Positions 27,205 through 35,925 are shown, numbered from the stretch's first letter. The stretch: 64,000 nt of DNA from Desulfobulbaceae bacterium (GCA_020444175.1 JAHLLM010000004.1:77399-141398); one strand, 5' to 3'. Program-made: numbers and translations. Notes: generated from the letters alone by a model not told the origin.

Positions 27205-30200
27205 TTATCCCTGGTGAAGCATCTTGTGTATGCCTTTTATGAGATTTTCCTTGTCGAGTTTTATCTGGTAGTCATCAATACCTGCCTCTCTGCCCCTGGT
27301 TACATCCTCTTCTCCGGCAAGGGAGGTGAGGGCAAGGACAGGAAGATGGGTAAAACGCTCATTTTTTCTGATACGGCTCGTCAGTTCAAAGCCATCCATG
27401 TTCGGCATCTCAAGGTCAGTGACAACCAAGCCAATCCTGGCAATATGCTCGTCAAGAACCTGCAGGGCCTCGATCCCGTCCTCTGCCTCAAAAACGGCAT
27501 ATCCTTCCGTTTCAATGAAGTTGCGGACCTGATCTCTGAAAAATTGAGAATCCTCTACAAGCAGTACATCGGAACAGTTTCCGGCTGTTTTGCTTGTCTC
27601 GGCGCTCAGCCCATTTTCTTCAGTTCCGGACTCAAACCACTGGGGGTTGAGCTCCTTCATAAAATCGAAAACATCGATCATCAGGGTGGTTTCATCACGG
27701 ATGATGGTGGAACCGCTGATGCCAGGCTGTCTGAGGGTTTCTTCGTCAATTTTCAAGTCCGCTTCCACAACATCAAGGGGCGGCACGGCAAGAAGACCTA
27801 CTTCATGGCCGGCGACGATGAAGACAATGACAATCAGGTCCTCCCTGTCTTCAAGTGCTTCCACATTTGCCACTTCTTCCAGGGCATATATCGGCAGAGA
27901 GCCGCCGCGGTATTGGATGACCTTTTTGCCGCCCTTAAATTCAATATCACTGCTCTTGATCTGCTCGACCCGCAGCACCATATGCAGTGGCACGGCGCAA
28001 TACTCATCCGGGCCATTATGAAACATCAGGAGGGTCTGACGGCTGGTTCCTTCCTTGGCCTGGGTCTCTGCTGCGGCAATCTGTTTGGCGCGGTCGGTCT
28101 CCGCCATGGTGCGCAGGTTGGCAGCCCTGGCCAGTCCTGATATATCCAGAATCAGGGCAACATGGCCGTCGCCCATGATGGTGGCGCCGGCATAAATCTC
28201 AAATTTGTTCAGATGGCGGCCAAGTGGCTTGACGACGATCTCCACGGTGTCATGGAGCTTATCCACCACCAGTCCGTATTTATGTATACCGGCCTGCACC
28301 ACCACGATCTTGACATCGCTTGCATAACTTTCCCGGCGTTCGGCAGTAGTCAGTTCCTCGTCAGTATTTTCCCTTTTATCAGAGGTTTTTTCTGTGTCTG
28401 TCAGAATGCGTTCATCAACGAGCTGATGGCGTCTGTCCACCTCGTACGTCCCGGTGCGGGGGTTATAGAATGTATTTTGAAGCTGCAAGACGTTGCCGAG
28501 CTGCATGAGCGGAATGAGTTCACCACGCAGTATGAGCACCTCGGCATCGCCGACCTTTTCAATCTTTTCCCGTACTTCGGCTGCAGGCACCTGGATGAGT
28601 TCGCCCACATTCACCTGGGGGATGGCGTAGCGTTCGTTGGCGCTGGAAACCAGCAGACAGGCAATAATGGCCAGGGTCAGGGGTAGTTTGATGCGAATGA
28701 CTGTTCCCTTGTCGAGCTGGGATATGATCTCGACCTGACCGCCTAGCTTGTCGAGATTGGTCTTCACCACATCCATGCCGACTCCGCGTCCGGAGACATC
28801 AGTCACCTGTTCTGCAGTGGAAAGGCCGGGCAGCATGATCAGGTTGACTTTTTCCTTGGCCGACATGGTCTTGACTTCATCTTCACTGATTAATCCCTTG
28901 GATACGGCCTTTTCAGCAATTTTTTCCGGGTCGAGCCCTTTACCGTCGTCATGGATTTCAATGATCACCTGTCCTGATTCATGAAGTGCCCGCAGCAGAA
29001 TACGTCCCGTTTGATTTTTCCCCTTCTCTTTTCGTGCAGCAGGACTTTCTATGCCGTGGTCAGCTGAATTTCTTACCAGATGGGTAAGGGGGTCTCCAAG
29101 GCTCTCGATGATAGTTTTATCAAGTTCCACACCCTGGCCTTCCAGTTCCAGCTCCATATCCTTGCCGAGATTTTTGGCCATATCCCGCACAATGCGTGGA
29201 AATTTGTTAAAGATATTGCCCACAGGCTGCATGCGGGTCTGCATAATGGTTTCCTGCAGCTCCGAGGTGACGAGGTCAATACGCTGGCCTGCCGCAGCAA
29301 TAATCTGTTTGTCGCCGGTACTGATAGACTGAATGAGTTGGTTGCGGGCCAGCACCAGTTCTCCTGCCCTGTTCATGAGCTGATCCAGGACGCCGACGCT
29401 GACGCGCAGTGTGTCGGTTTGACTGACCACTGATTTAATGGTCTTCTTTTTGTCTGGTCTGGGGGAGGGTTTTGGCGCTGCTTTTTCCGGAGGAGGGGGC
29501 ATTTTTGCAGGGAGCGATGGGGACGCTTCTTCTATAACTTCCGAGGTTTCTTCTTCTGCATGATCTTCACTGCTTTCCATGCTTTCATGGTCAGCGGGAA
29601 TGAGGTAGATACATGTATCTGAAAGCCCGAACACACTGCCCACCAGGTCCGGCTCAATGATGGTGCTGTAGAGAACATACATGGGAAGCCTAGGTGAAAT
29701 TTCCTCATCGTCTAGATCGCCGACTGCTTCCATTGAAACAATGAGATCGAGGATATTGCCGCCATCTTCCAGCAGTTTGAGGAGGTCGAATGGGGTTTTG
29801 CCCTGCCTCTCCATATCCTTGATCAAATCAAATTCAAAAATATAGATGAGCTTGCCGCCCTGTCTACCGTTTTTAAGGTCAAACTCCGTGAGAGAAAAGG
29901 AAACCGGAACCTTTTTGTGGCTGACGTCAACCAGATTGCTGACACTTTCTTTTTCAGCTTCTGGAAGGGAACTGACCGTGAGACCGGTCAGTTTCTCGAT
30001 GTGCTCGGAGATGTCTTTGGCGTTGCTGTCCACGGCGTTGTTCAGGAGTTCTCCGAGATAGTCAAAGGCCTCCAGAACCGTGTTGACAATATCCTGGTTT
30101 GGAATCATCTGGCCGTTGCGGACCAGGTCCAGGATATTTTCAATCTTATGGGCCAGTTCCTTGATGTTGGTCAGGTCCAGGAAACCGGCACCACCTTTGA

Positions 30201-30357
30201 TCGAATGGGCAGCCCGAAAGACCTTGTTGATCAAATCCTCATCAACATTTTCTCCCTGCTGTTCAATTTCAAGAAGGTCGGTCTCGATGTCTTCCAGATG
30301 CTCCTTGGATTCCTGAATGTACATCTGTAAGATTTCATCCTCAATTACTCCAGACAT
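27205..30357 (-). CDS. cheA: Hybrid chemotaxis histidine kinase CheA-CheW-CheW-REC
   Basis: 1050 aa. HPt domain with phospho-acceptor H51 in RAAHSIKGGAGF; an insert domain (about 150-260); a Pro-rich linker; dimerisation helices from about 318; CheA ATPase with N-box HLVRNSADHGIE and GRGVGMDVVKTNL; two CheW-like domains (about 535-760, interrupted by a charged insert, and 770-905); and a C-terminal REC (about 925-1050, acceptor in VVTDLEMPNMDG). It autophosphorylates in response to the MCP array and can hand phosphate to its own REC, to CheB or to other receivers. SD GGAGA precedes ATG 30357. No cheY is present. Confidence 0.95.
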   Translation of the reverse strand: MSGVIEDEILQMYIQESKEHLEDIETDLLEIEQQGENVDEDLINKVFRAAHSIKGGAGFLDLTNIKELAHKIENILDLVRNGQMIPNQDIVNTVLEAFDYLGELLNNAVDSNAKDISEHIEKLTGLTVSSLPEAEKESVSNLVDVSHKKVPVSFSLTEFDLKNGRQGGKLIYIFEFDLIKDMERQGKTPFDLLKLLEDGGNILDLIVSMEAVGDLDDEEISPRLPMYVLYSTIIEPDLVGSVFGLSDTCIYLIPADHESMESSEDHAEEETSEVIEEASPSLPAKMPPPPEKAAPKPSPRPDKKKTIKSVVSQTDTLRVSVGVLDQLMNRAGELVLARNQLIQSISTGDKQIIAAAGQRIDLVTSELQETIMQTRMQPVGNIFNKFPRIVRDMAKNLGKDMELELEGQGVELDKTIIESLGDPLTHLVRNSADHGIESPAARKEKGKNQTGRILLRALHESGQVIIEIHDDGKGLDPEKIAEKAVSKGLISEDEVKTMSAKEKVNLIMLPGLSTAEQVTDVSGRGVGMDVVKTNLDKLGGQVEIISQLDKGTVIRIKLPLTLAIIACLLVSSANERYAIPQVNVGELIQVPAAEVREKIEKVGDAEVLILRGELIPLMQLGNVLQLQNTFYNPRTGTYEVDRRHQLVDERILTDTEKTSDKRENTDEELTTAERRESYASDVKIVVVQAGIHKYGLVVDKLHDTVEIVVKPLGRHLNKFEIYAGATIMGDGHVALILDISGLARAANLRTMAETDRAKQIAAAETQAKEGTSRQTLLMFHNGPDEYCAVPLHMVLRVEQIKSSDIEFKGGKKVIQYRGGSLPIYALEEVANVEALEDREDLIVIVFIVAGHEVGLLAVPPLDVVEADLKIDEETLRQPGISGSTIIRDETTLMIDVFDFMKELNPQWFESGTEENGLSAETSKTAGNCSDVLLVEDSQFFRDQVRNFIETEGYAVFEAEDGIEALQVLDEHIARIGLVVTDLEMPNMDGFELTSRIRKNERFTHLPVLALTSLAGEEDVTRGREAGIDDYQIKLDKENLIKGIHKMLHQG

Positions 30358-30386
30358 TAATTTGTCTCCATTTTTTTCTAAAAAAA

Positions 30387-30505
30387 TTGATGAATTCGTA
30401 AAAAAGTTATGAAATAGCTCAACCGCGTACCTGAAGCTAGTTACATAGGTCTCGGTGATGGTTGAGCAGTTTTCCCCCGCAACGGGGATAGGTGCGAACC
30501 GTCAA
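30387..30505 (-). repeat. Diverged copy (R5) of the palindromic mobile repeat inside the signalling operon
   Basis: On the minus strand it begins TTGACGGTTCG and ends CGAATTCATCAA. Internal blocks CTCAACC, CCGAGACCTATGTAACT and GGTTGAGC align with the core of R2/R3. It is 119 nt with an extra C/G hairpin (CCCCGTTGCGGGG) in the left arm. It fills most of the 187-nt gap between the STAS gene and cheA. Homology is weaker than for R1-R4. Confidence 0.5.
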
Positions 30506-30543
30506 AGATTCTTTTTTATAAGCCACGTAAAAATGCTTTGATA

Positions 30544-30849
30544 TCAGCTATCTTGAATGATAAAGCGTTTATCCAGCCGCATATTTTGCAGGAGTTTGCG
30601 AATGTTCTCCGATACGTTAAACAGTTCCAGGCTGGTGCCCAGCTTCTGGAGAGAATTTTGGGCGGCAATAAGCACTGACAAGCCTTCAGAGTCAATCATG
30701 TTGACATCTTCCATGTTGATAATAAGATGTGTAATTCCATCATGGAGCAGTTCTTTCAGCTCCCCTTTAAAGTCTTTGGCCAGGGGAACTACAATGTTCT
30801 GGTCCGGCTTGACAATTGCCTTTTCACCTTCTCTGCTCACTTCGCTCAT
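30544..30849 (-). CDS. STAS-domain anti-sigma factor antagonist (RsbV/SpoIIAA-like)
   Basis: 101 aa, a single STAS domain. The phosphorylatable Ser lies in NMIDSEGLSVLI, the conserved D-S-x-G block. In partner switching, the RsbW-like kinase (encoded immediately upstream) phosphorylates this Ser and the PP2C phosphatase removes it; the unphosphorylated form sequesters the kinase. SD GAGAGGAC lies just before ATG 30849. No sigma factor is encoded nearby, so the freed target may be another protein, as in several partner-switch systems that control non-transcriptional processes. Confidence 0.9.
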   Translation of the reverse strand: MSEVSREGEKAIVKPDQNIVVPLAKDFKGELKELLHDGITHLIINMEDVNMIDSEGLSVLIAAQNSLQKLGTSLELFNVSENIRKLLQNMRLDKRFIIQDS

Positions 30850-30942
30850 ACTTGTCCTCTCTTGACATTATGTTTTTGGGCTACCATTTGTGTTAAATTT
30901 TTCTATCAGGCTGTTGGAAAACTGCTGCGCGCGTTACGTTTT

Positions 30943-31377
30943 TCAATAACCTGCTATGTTTGGAATTTTTTTCCGTAACTCCACTTCATTACCCTGCTCA
31001 TTAAAGATAACCGTATCAAAATACTGTTTCATGATGCGTATGCCTCTGCCGCAACATGTTGTTGGATCTTTTTTATTCTTCAGACAGGACCAGTCGAATC
31101 CCGGTCCTTCGTCACCTACCTTGATGATCAACTGGGTTTCCTGCAGATTGAGATGGAAAATGACCTGTTTGGCTGAGTCAGCCATGCAGCCATGTTTAAT
31201 GGCGTTCACAAGCGCTTCTCGGACACAAAGAATGACAGAAAATAAGATGTCCTGCAGTTGATGATCATTGAGGCATTTTTCAACCTCCTGACAGACCGCA
31301 GCAATATTTTCATATTCAGCTGATAGTGCTATGGTGAACCCCGTGCTCTGTGTTTTTTTTGTATAGGAATAAGTCAT
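30943..31377 (-). CDS. Anti-sigma regulatory serine kinase (RsbW/SpoIIAB-like ATPase)
   Basis: 144 aa GHKL ATPase with N-box REALVNAIKHGC, G1 VGDEGPGFDW and a G2 region CCGRGIRIMKQYFD. This is the HATPase_c_2 class of anti-sigma kinases, which phosphorylate STAS antagonists on serine and hold a partner inactive. The start ATG directly abuts the stop of the REC-PP2C gene. Together with the STAS and PP2C genes it makes a complete phosphatase-kinase-antagonist switch. Confidence 0.88.
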   Translation of the reverse strand: MTYSYTKKTQSTGFTIALSAEYENIAAVCQEVEKCLNDHQLQDILFSVILCVREALVNAIKHGCMADSAKQVIFHLNLQETQLIIKVGDEGPGFDWSCLKNKKDPTTCCGRGIRIMKQYFDTVIFNEQGNEVELRKKIPNIAGY

Positions 31378-32499
31378 CTAGATGTCCACCCCCATGAGCA
31401 CGACGTCATCCTCAAATTTATGGCCATGGGGTGAAAATACCTGGAAAATTTTTTCGGAGGCTTCAGCAACAGGCAGTTTTTGGAACGATTTGGCTGCTTG
31501 CATGAATTTATCCATGCCCTGTGAACGTGTTTGGAGCGGTTCCTGAAATGACTCGATCAAACCGTCTGAAAATAAATAAAATCTGTCCCCAGGATTCACT
31601 GAAATAATTCTGCTTTCAAAAAAGGCGTCATCAAAGGCTCCCAGGATGTCGCAATTTGGGTCAACCCAATACGGTTCACCCTTCTCCGGTAGAAACAACA
31701 TGGGTAAATGCCCGGCATTCACCACTGCCAGGACATTGTGCGTCCTGTTTAAGGTGGCGTAGACTGCTGTCAGGTGGTGACCTTCCTTAAAAATTGTTCT
31801 CAGCACCTTATTGATGATCCGTATGGTTTCATCGGGAGTATGAAGAATTGATGAGTTTTGACGGATAAGGGCCTTAAGGGCCGAGGTGGCAAATGAGGCT
31901 GACAGGTCATGACCGCTTATGTCCGACACAAAATAGCCATGTATGCCCTTTGCAATGGAAAAGACGTCATAGAAATCACCACCTGCCTCCAACACCGGCA
32001 GGTAATGGACCGCAAAGCCGGCTTCCGGAATTTCCTCCGGAACAGGAAGAATGGCCTGCTGTGCTTCATGGACCTGCTGGAGCCGCATGGCCTGTTCCTT
32101 GATGATCTGCTGATAGGTGAAACGGGATTTAAGGCAGTTTTTTACCCTGGCCTCGACCTCCGCCCGCTGGAAGGGTTTGGTGACATAGTCCCAGCCGCCG
32201 ATGGTGAGTCCGGTAACCTTGCTTTCCACATCATTCATGCCTGAGATGAAAATAATAGGAATATCGCTGCTGGCAGGGTGTTGTTGCAGCAGTTTACATG
32301 TCTCAAAGCCGTTTTCATCTGGCATAACAATATCAAGCAGGATAAGATCCGGGTCTTCACGAAGGGCAAATTCTCTGCCTTGTTCACCGCTTTTTGCCGT
32401 CAGAACCAGGTAGCCTTGATGCTCCAGGATCATTTGCAGGAGTTCCCGGCTGGACTCTTCGTCATCGATGACCAGGATGGTCATTTCTCTTTCATCCAT
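31378..32499 (-). CDS. Response regulator with PP2C/SpoIIE (RsbU-like) phosphatase domain
   Basis: 373 aa from ATG 32499, which has GGAGAG upstream and overlaps the preceding stop by 8 nt. REC at about 5-122 (acceptor in LILLDIVMPDENG, Lys in YVTKPFQ), a helical linker (about 125-170), then a SpoIIE-type serine phosphatase domain (VLEAGGDFYDVF, YFVSDISGHDLSA, GHLPMLF, FSDGLIE) with the metal-binding Asp residues present. REC phosphorylation would activate dephosphorylation of the STAS protein, converting His-Asp signalling into Ser partner switching. Confidence 0.93.
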   Translation of the reverse strand: MDEREMTILVIDDEESSRELLQMILEHQGYLVLTAKSGEQGREFALREDPDLILLDIVMPDENGFETCKLLQQHPASSDIPIIFISGMNDVESKVTGLTIGGWDYVTKPFQRAEVEARVKNCLKSRFTYQQIIKEQAMRLQQVHEAQQAILPVPEEIPEAGFAVHYLPVLEAGGDFYDVFSIAKGIHGYFVSDISGHDLSASFATSALKALIRQNSSILHTPDETIRIINKVLRTIFKEGHHLTAVYATLNRTHNVLAVVNAGHLPMLFLPEKGEPYWVDPNCDILGAFDDAFFESRIISVNPGDRFYLFSDGLIESFQEPLQTRSQGMDKFMQAAKSFQKLPVAEASEKIFQVFSPHGHKFEDDVVLMGVDI

Positions 32500-34138
32500 T
32501 TTTTTTCTCTCCAATGACCCGTTTGAGAAATTGACCGAGCTGTTCAACGTCAAAGGGTTTGCCCATGACTGCATTTGCACCTGCATCATAGGCGCATTGG
32601 TGATCGTGACTGTCACCCTGGGTGGTTACCATGATGATGGGGAGTTCCTCTTGGCTGTATTTCTCCCTTGCCCGTCTGGTTAGTTCTATGCCGGTAATGT
32701 GCGGCATATTCAAATCCGTGCAGATTGCTAAGGGCTTTTCTTCCTGAAGCCAGTCAAGTGCCTGGGCAGGATATTGAAAGAGCACCGGCTCAAAGCCGAG
32801 GTCGTTGAGAATGCAGCGATAGATGTTGAGGGTCATCTGAGAATCATCAATGGCGCATATCTTGCCGAGGGTGGTATTGCGGCGCACGGCGGCAGCCCGT
32901 ATGGAAACCTGGTCGGCTAAGTCGGCCATGCCATTTTCAGCCAGCAAAGTAACAAAAGTATCCTTGATGTCCGGATGCGCCTTCCTGCTCAGGTAATCGA
33001 CAGCAACTCCCTGAAAAAAACGGTCAGCGACCAGGCCGAGAAAAAGTTGCCGGGCTCCGGCATTAATCACTGTCTTGATGATGCGTGTTGCTTCTGCATC
33101 TCCGCGTTTGACCATGTTTCGAATGCCGAGCAACAGCATTTCATCCAGGTTATGGTCAATGGCGCGGGCGGCCGCCAGTCTGACATCCTCCACCGGATCT
33201 ATAAGTCCGCCGGCAAGAACATAATCCCCTTTTCGGCGAGAGAGGCTTGCCAGGGCTTCATAGGCGGCAAATCGAACATTGGCATCTTTGGGGTGACTGT
33301 TTATCAGGTTTCTGATCGGTTGCAATGCCGCATCATCGCCGATTTCCTGCAGCAGATTCAATGAATGAATCTGAAGATCAGCATCATTAATGCCAAAATT
33401 GTCCGTCAAAAAGGGCACAGCCTTGGATCCGATGCTGAGCAGGATACTTTTGCAGTAGTTCCTGAGACCTGCTTTGCCTTTGAGCAGAATTCGGTTCAAC
33501 TGATGAAAAGAGACCTCATCCTGTACGGCCCCGAAAATATCCAGTATATACCGATCAGTGTCTTCGCCTTTTCCCAGACCTCTGTCCAGATTTGCCATTG
33601 CGGTCGGAGTAGCGATTTCACCAAGGGCTTGGATGGCGGCATTCAGGAGCAGGTGATTATAGGTTTCCAAAAAATCCGCGATGACACCGACCGTCTCTTG
33701 TGCGCCAATTGCTCCGAGGGTCTCAAGGGTGGAGAGTAAAATATCCGGGTCCTGTGAATTTTTCAGGATGCTGACCAAGACCGGTGCTGCCTCCTGTATG
33801 CGCATTTTGCCCGCCAGCCGGATATAATAAAGCTGCTCAGCAGATTCCTGTTTGATATATTGCATCACGATATCCGGATTATTAAGTGCCTTGGCCAGGA
33901 TAGTTTCTTCAAAAGTCGAATAGAGTTCAGTTATGTGGGGATGAGATACCGCCAGAGAGACCAGAAGCGAAATGGCCAGGTCATCCTCACATTTGCTGAG
34001 TTCATAGAGAATCCTGCGCTTGGCCTGCAAGTCGAGATGGTCGAAAGAGCGCAGAACAATTTTGGCCTTGATAAGGTCTCGACTCCTGATATTGTCCAGG
34101 ATCTCTTGGGTTGCAACTTTGCTGTCAACTGTGGTCAT
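32492..34138 (-). CDS. HEAT-repeat scaffold fused to C-terminal receiver domain
   Basis: 548 aa from ATG 34138 (AGGA 5 nt upstream); ATGs at 34144 and 34186 are alternatives. Residues about 5-400 are tandem helical HEAT-type repeats (for example LLSTLETLGAIGAQETVGVIADF and NVRFAAYEALASLSRRKGDYV), a protein-binding solenoid. Residues about 430-545 are a REC domain (CAIDDSQ, acceptor in AICTDLNMPHITG, GKPF). It carries no enzymatic output, so phosphorylation probably changes what the solenoid binds. It lies between the REC-LuxR gene and the REC-PP2C gene and is translationally coupled to the latter. Confidence 0.85.
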   Translation of the reverse strand: MTTVDSKVATQEILDNIRSRDLIKAKIVLRSFDHLDLQAKRRILYELSKCEDDLAISLLVSLAVSHPHITELYSTFEETILAKALNNPDIVMQYIKQESAEQLYYIRLAGKMRIQEAAPVLVSILKNSQDPDILLSTLETLGAIGAQETVGVIADFLETYNHLLLNAAIQALGEIATPTAMANLDRGLGKGEDTDRYILDIFGAVQDEVSFHQLNRILLKGKAGLRNYCKSILLSIGSKAVPFLTDNFGINDADLQIHSLNLLQEIGDDAALQPIRNLINSHPKDANVRFAAYEALASLSRRKGDYVLAGGLIDPVEDVRLAAARAIDHNLDEMLLLGIRNMVKRGDAEATRIIKTVINAGARQLFLGLVADRFFQGVAVDYLSRKAHPDIKDTFVTLLAENGMADLADQVSIRAAAVRRNTTLGKICAIDDSQMTLNIYRCILNDLGFEPVLFQYPAQALDWLQEEKPLAICTDLNMPHITGIELTRRAREKYSQEELPIIMVTTQGDSHDHQCAYDAGANAVMGKPFDVEQLGQFLKRVIGEKKNG

Positions 34139-34296
34139 AGCCATCCTGTTTTGTATTCCCGGCGAAGCTGTCGGTATTCTTTCCATAAATGGTCTGGAAT
34201 AATTGTCCTTTGAAGAGAACTTAATTGTAATTGTATGGGAAAAAGACGGTGCAGAGCAATAGGACAAAAACAGATACTGATCTGATATAAAAAATA

Positions 34297-35367
34297 TCAG
34301 TTTTGGAAGGAGAGGAGGTAGGTTCTCAGATTTACTTTTTTGTTGGAAATACCGAATTTCTTGCGAATATTTTTCCTGTGGAGATCAACGGTGCCAGGGG
34401 TGATACAGACTAATTCGGCTATTTCTTTGGAGCTTTTTCCCTGCTTGACCAGATTGGCGATCTGGATCTCAACCGGGGTCAATTGCAGTTCAAGGGCAAA
34501 GATGTTTCGGGTAAAAGGCGAGACGATTTCATCAAGATTTGTTGACAGAATATCCAGTTGAACGCTCTGGCTTTCGTTAAGTTTTGTCTGCTGCAGTTTT
34601 CTGATGTATGGATCGACAAGTTGTTTGACTTGGGTGACAATGCGTTCTTCAAACTCTTTCTGGTCTTTGTCCCGCTTGTCCAGTAAAACCTTTAACGCGG
34701 CGTTCAATTCTTCCAGTCTGATATTTTGTCTGGTCAAGGCCTCTTTGCTTTTCAGCAGAGCCTGCTCTGACCGTCGGCGTCGTTTGATTTGATTTGCCAT
34801 TTCCTGATTGACTTCTCGAAGTTCTGCTGTTCGTTCCTTTACGCGATCCTCCAGGCTGGAGTAGGCCACCATCAGTTCTTCCTCGGCATTCCTGCGTCTT
34901 TGGGCTTCTTGCTTATAGGCCAAGGTTTTTTCCGCCAACTCAAGGTTTTGAGCTTCAAGTTGTTCCCGCTGCTGTTTGATGTTCAAGTGGGTGATCACCC
35001 TTGCCTTCAGGATGTCCGGATGAATTGGCTTTCTCAGATAATCAACCGCGCCTGCCATAAAACCTTTTTCTTCATCAAAAGGTTCATCCAATGAGGTTAT
35101 GAAAATAACGGGAATGTCTTGGAACTTCTGGTGATTTTTTATTTTTTTGCAGATTTGATAGCCGTCAAGATCAGCAAGGACGATATCCAGCAGAATGAGA
35201 TCGACCTTGTTATGCTCCAGCAAATTTTGAGCTTTTTCCCAGTGGTCTGCTTCGAGAACTGAGAAGCTTCCATCCTGAAGAATCATGCTGAGCAGGGTTA
35301 GGTTGGAAAAATCATCATCAAAGATCAGGATGGTCTGGGGGCCAGGGCTATGGAGAGAAGGGACCAT
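34297..35367 (-). CDS. REC / coiled coil / LuxR-type HTH response regulator
   Basis: 356 aa from ATG 35367; TTG 35373 abuts the HPt stop. REC at about 15-130 (acceptor in LILLDIVLADLDGY, Lys in YLRKPIH), a long coiled coil (about 145-265, PAS-linker-like), then a LuxR/GerE HTH at the C-terminus (TPVEIQIANLVKQGKSSKEI, then TPGTVDLHRKNIRKKFGI). It is the only clear DNA-binding output in the operon and may regulate the operon through the palindrome at 35757-35779. The long coiled coil between REC and HTH is unusual for NarL-type regulators. Confidence 0.9.
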   Translation of the reverse strand: MVPSLHSPGPQTILIFDDDFSNLTLLSMILQDGSFSVLEADHWEKAQNLLEHNKVDLILLDIVLADLDGYQICKKIKNHQKFQDIPVIFITSLDEPFDEEKGFMAGAVDYLRKPIHPDILKARVITHLNIKQQREQLEAQNLELAEKTLAYKQEAQRRRNAEEELMVAYSSLEDRVKERTAELREVNQEMANQIKRRRRSEQALLKSKEALTRQNIRLEELNAALKVLLDKRDKDQKEFEERIVTQVKQLVDPYIRKLQQTKLNESQSVQLDILSTNLDEIVSPFTRNIFALELQLTPVEIQIANLVKQGKSSKEIAELVCITPGTVDLHRKNIRKKFGISNKKVNLRTYLLSFQN

Positions 35368-35373
35368 CGGCAA

Positions 35374-35697
35374 TCAAAAAATATCGCGTATACCGTTTTG
35401 CAGCTCATTCAGCAGTGCTGCGTAGTCGGCATCAACTCCGGCCTTGGCGTCTTTTTCTATTTTCTGGGCAAATTCGGCCCAGCCTGCAGCCCCTGCATTC
35501 ATAAGTGCGCCTTTGATGCTGTGACTCGCTTTCCACAGGGAAGTCATATCCTGCTGGTTAATGGCATTGAAAGCCTTGTCAAACTCAAGGGTTAAAGCTC
35601 TCTGGATACTGGCAACCATGCGATCAATCTGCTCCGGTGAAAGCTGATACGTTTTATGCAGATGATCTTTGAGCTCCTGCAGGCTGACTGGAATCAT
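35374..35697 (-). CDS. Stand-alone HPt phosphotransfer protein
   Basis: 107 aa from ATG 35697 (GAGAGG just upstream); an in-frame TTG at 35733 is less likely. It is a helical bundle with the HPt signature SLWKASHSIKGALMNAGA, the His being the phospho-carrier. HPt proteins shuttle phosphate between hybrid-kinase REC domains and terminal regulators. As first gene of the operon it could be the shared relay from the four hybrid kinases to the REC-LuxR, HEAT-REC, REC-PP2C, HD-GYP and pyruvate-kinase receivers. Confidence 0.9.
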   Translation of the reverse strand: MIPVSLQELKDHLHKTYQLSPEQIDRMVASIQRALTLEFDKAFNAINQQDMTSLWKASHSIKGALMNAGAAGWAEFAQKIEKDAKAGVDADYAALLNELQNGIRDIF

Positions 35698-35756
35698 GGG
35701 ACCTCTCATTTCGTTTAGATTGAAGTAAGTCAATTCATGAGTAAGTAATATTGTTC

Positions 35757-35779
35757 TACAATATCATATATATATTGTA
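35757..35779. promoter_or_regulatory. Operator-like palindrome upstream of the signalling operon
   Basis: TACAATAT, 7-nt spacer, ATATTGTA: 8-bp perfect arms, 60 nt before the HPt start. It overlaps the predicted -10 box, so binding of a dimeric regulator would affect initiation. Confidence 0.55.
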
Positions 35780-35801
35780 TGGAAAAGTCGTGCGGTGTAA
35801 A
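35774..35801 (-). promoter_or_regulatory. sigma70 promoter of the 27-kb signalling operon
   Basis: Minus strand TTTACA (35796-35801), 16-nt spacer, TACAAT (35774-35779): 5/6 matches at each box. It is the only good promoter seen in the 228-nt gap between the glycosylase stop and the HPt start. Confidence 0.6.
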
Positions 35802-35925
35802 AAAATTTCTCACACACACTGGCTTCCATCGGTCTGGAAGAAATTCATCTGCGTCAGTTTGTTTTTTGTTGACAACGCGTAGCGTATAGTCGGTCAGGTC
35901 AAGCCTGGGAAGGAAAACGTCAAGG

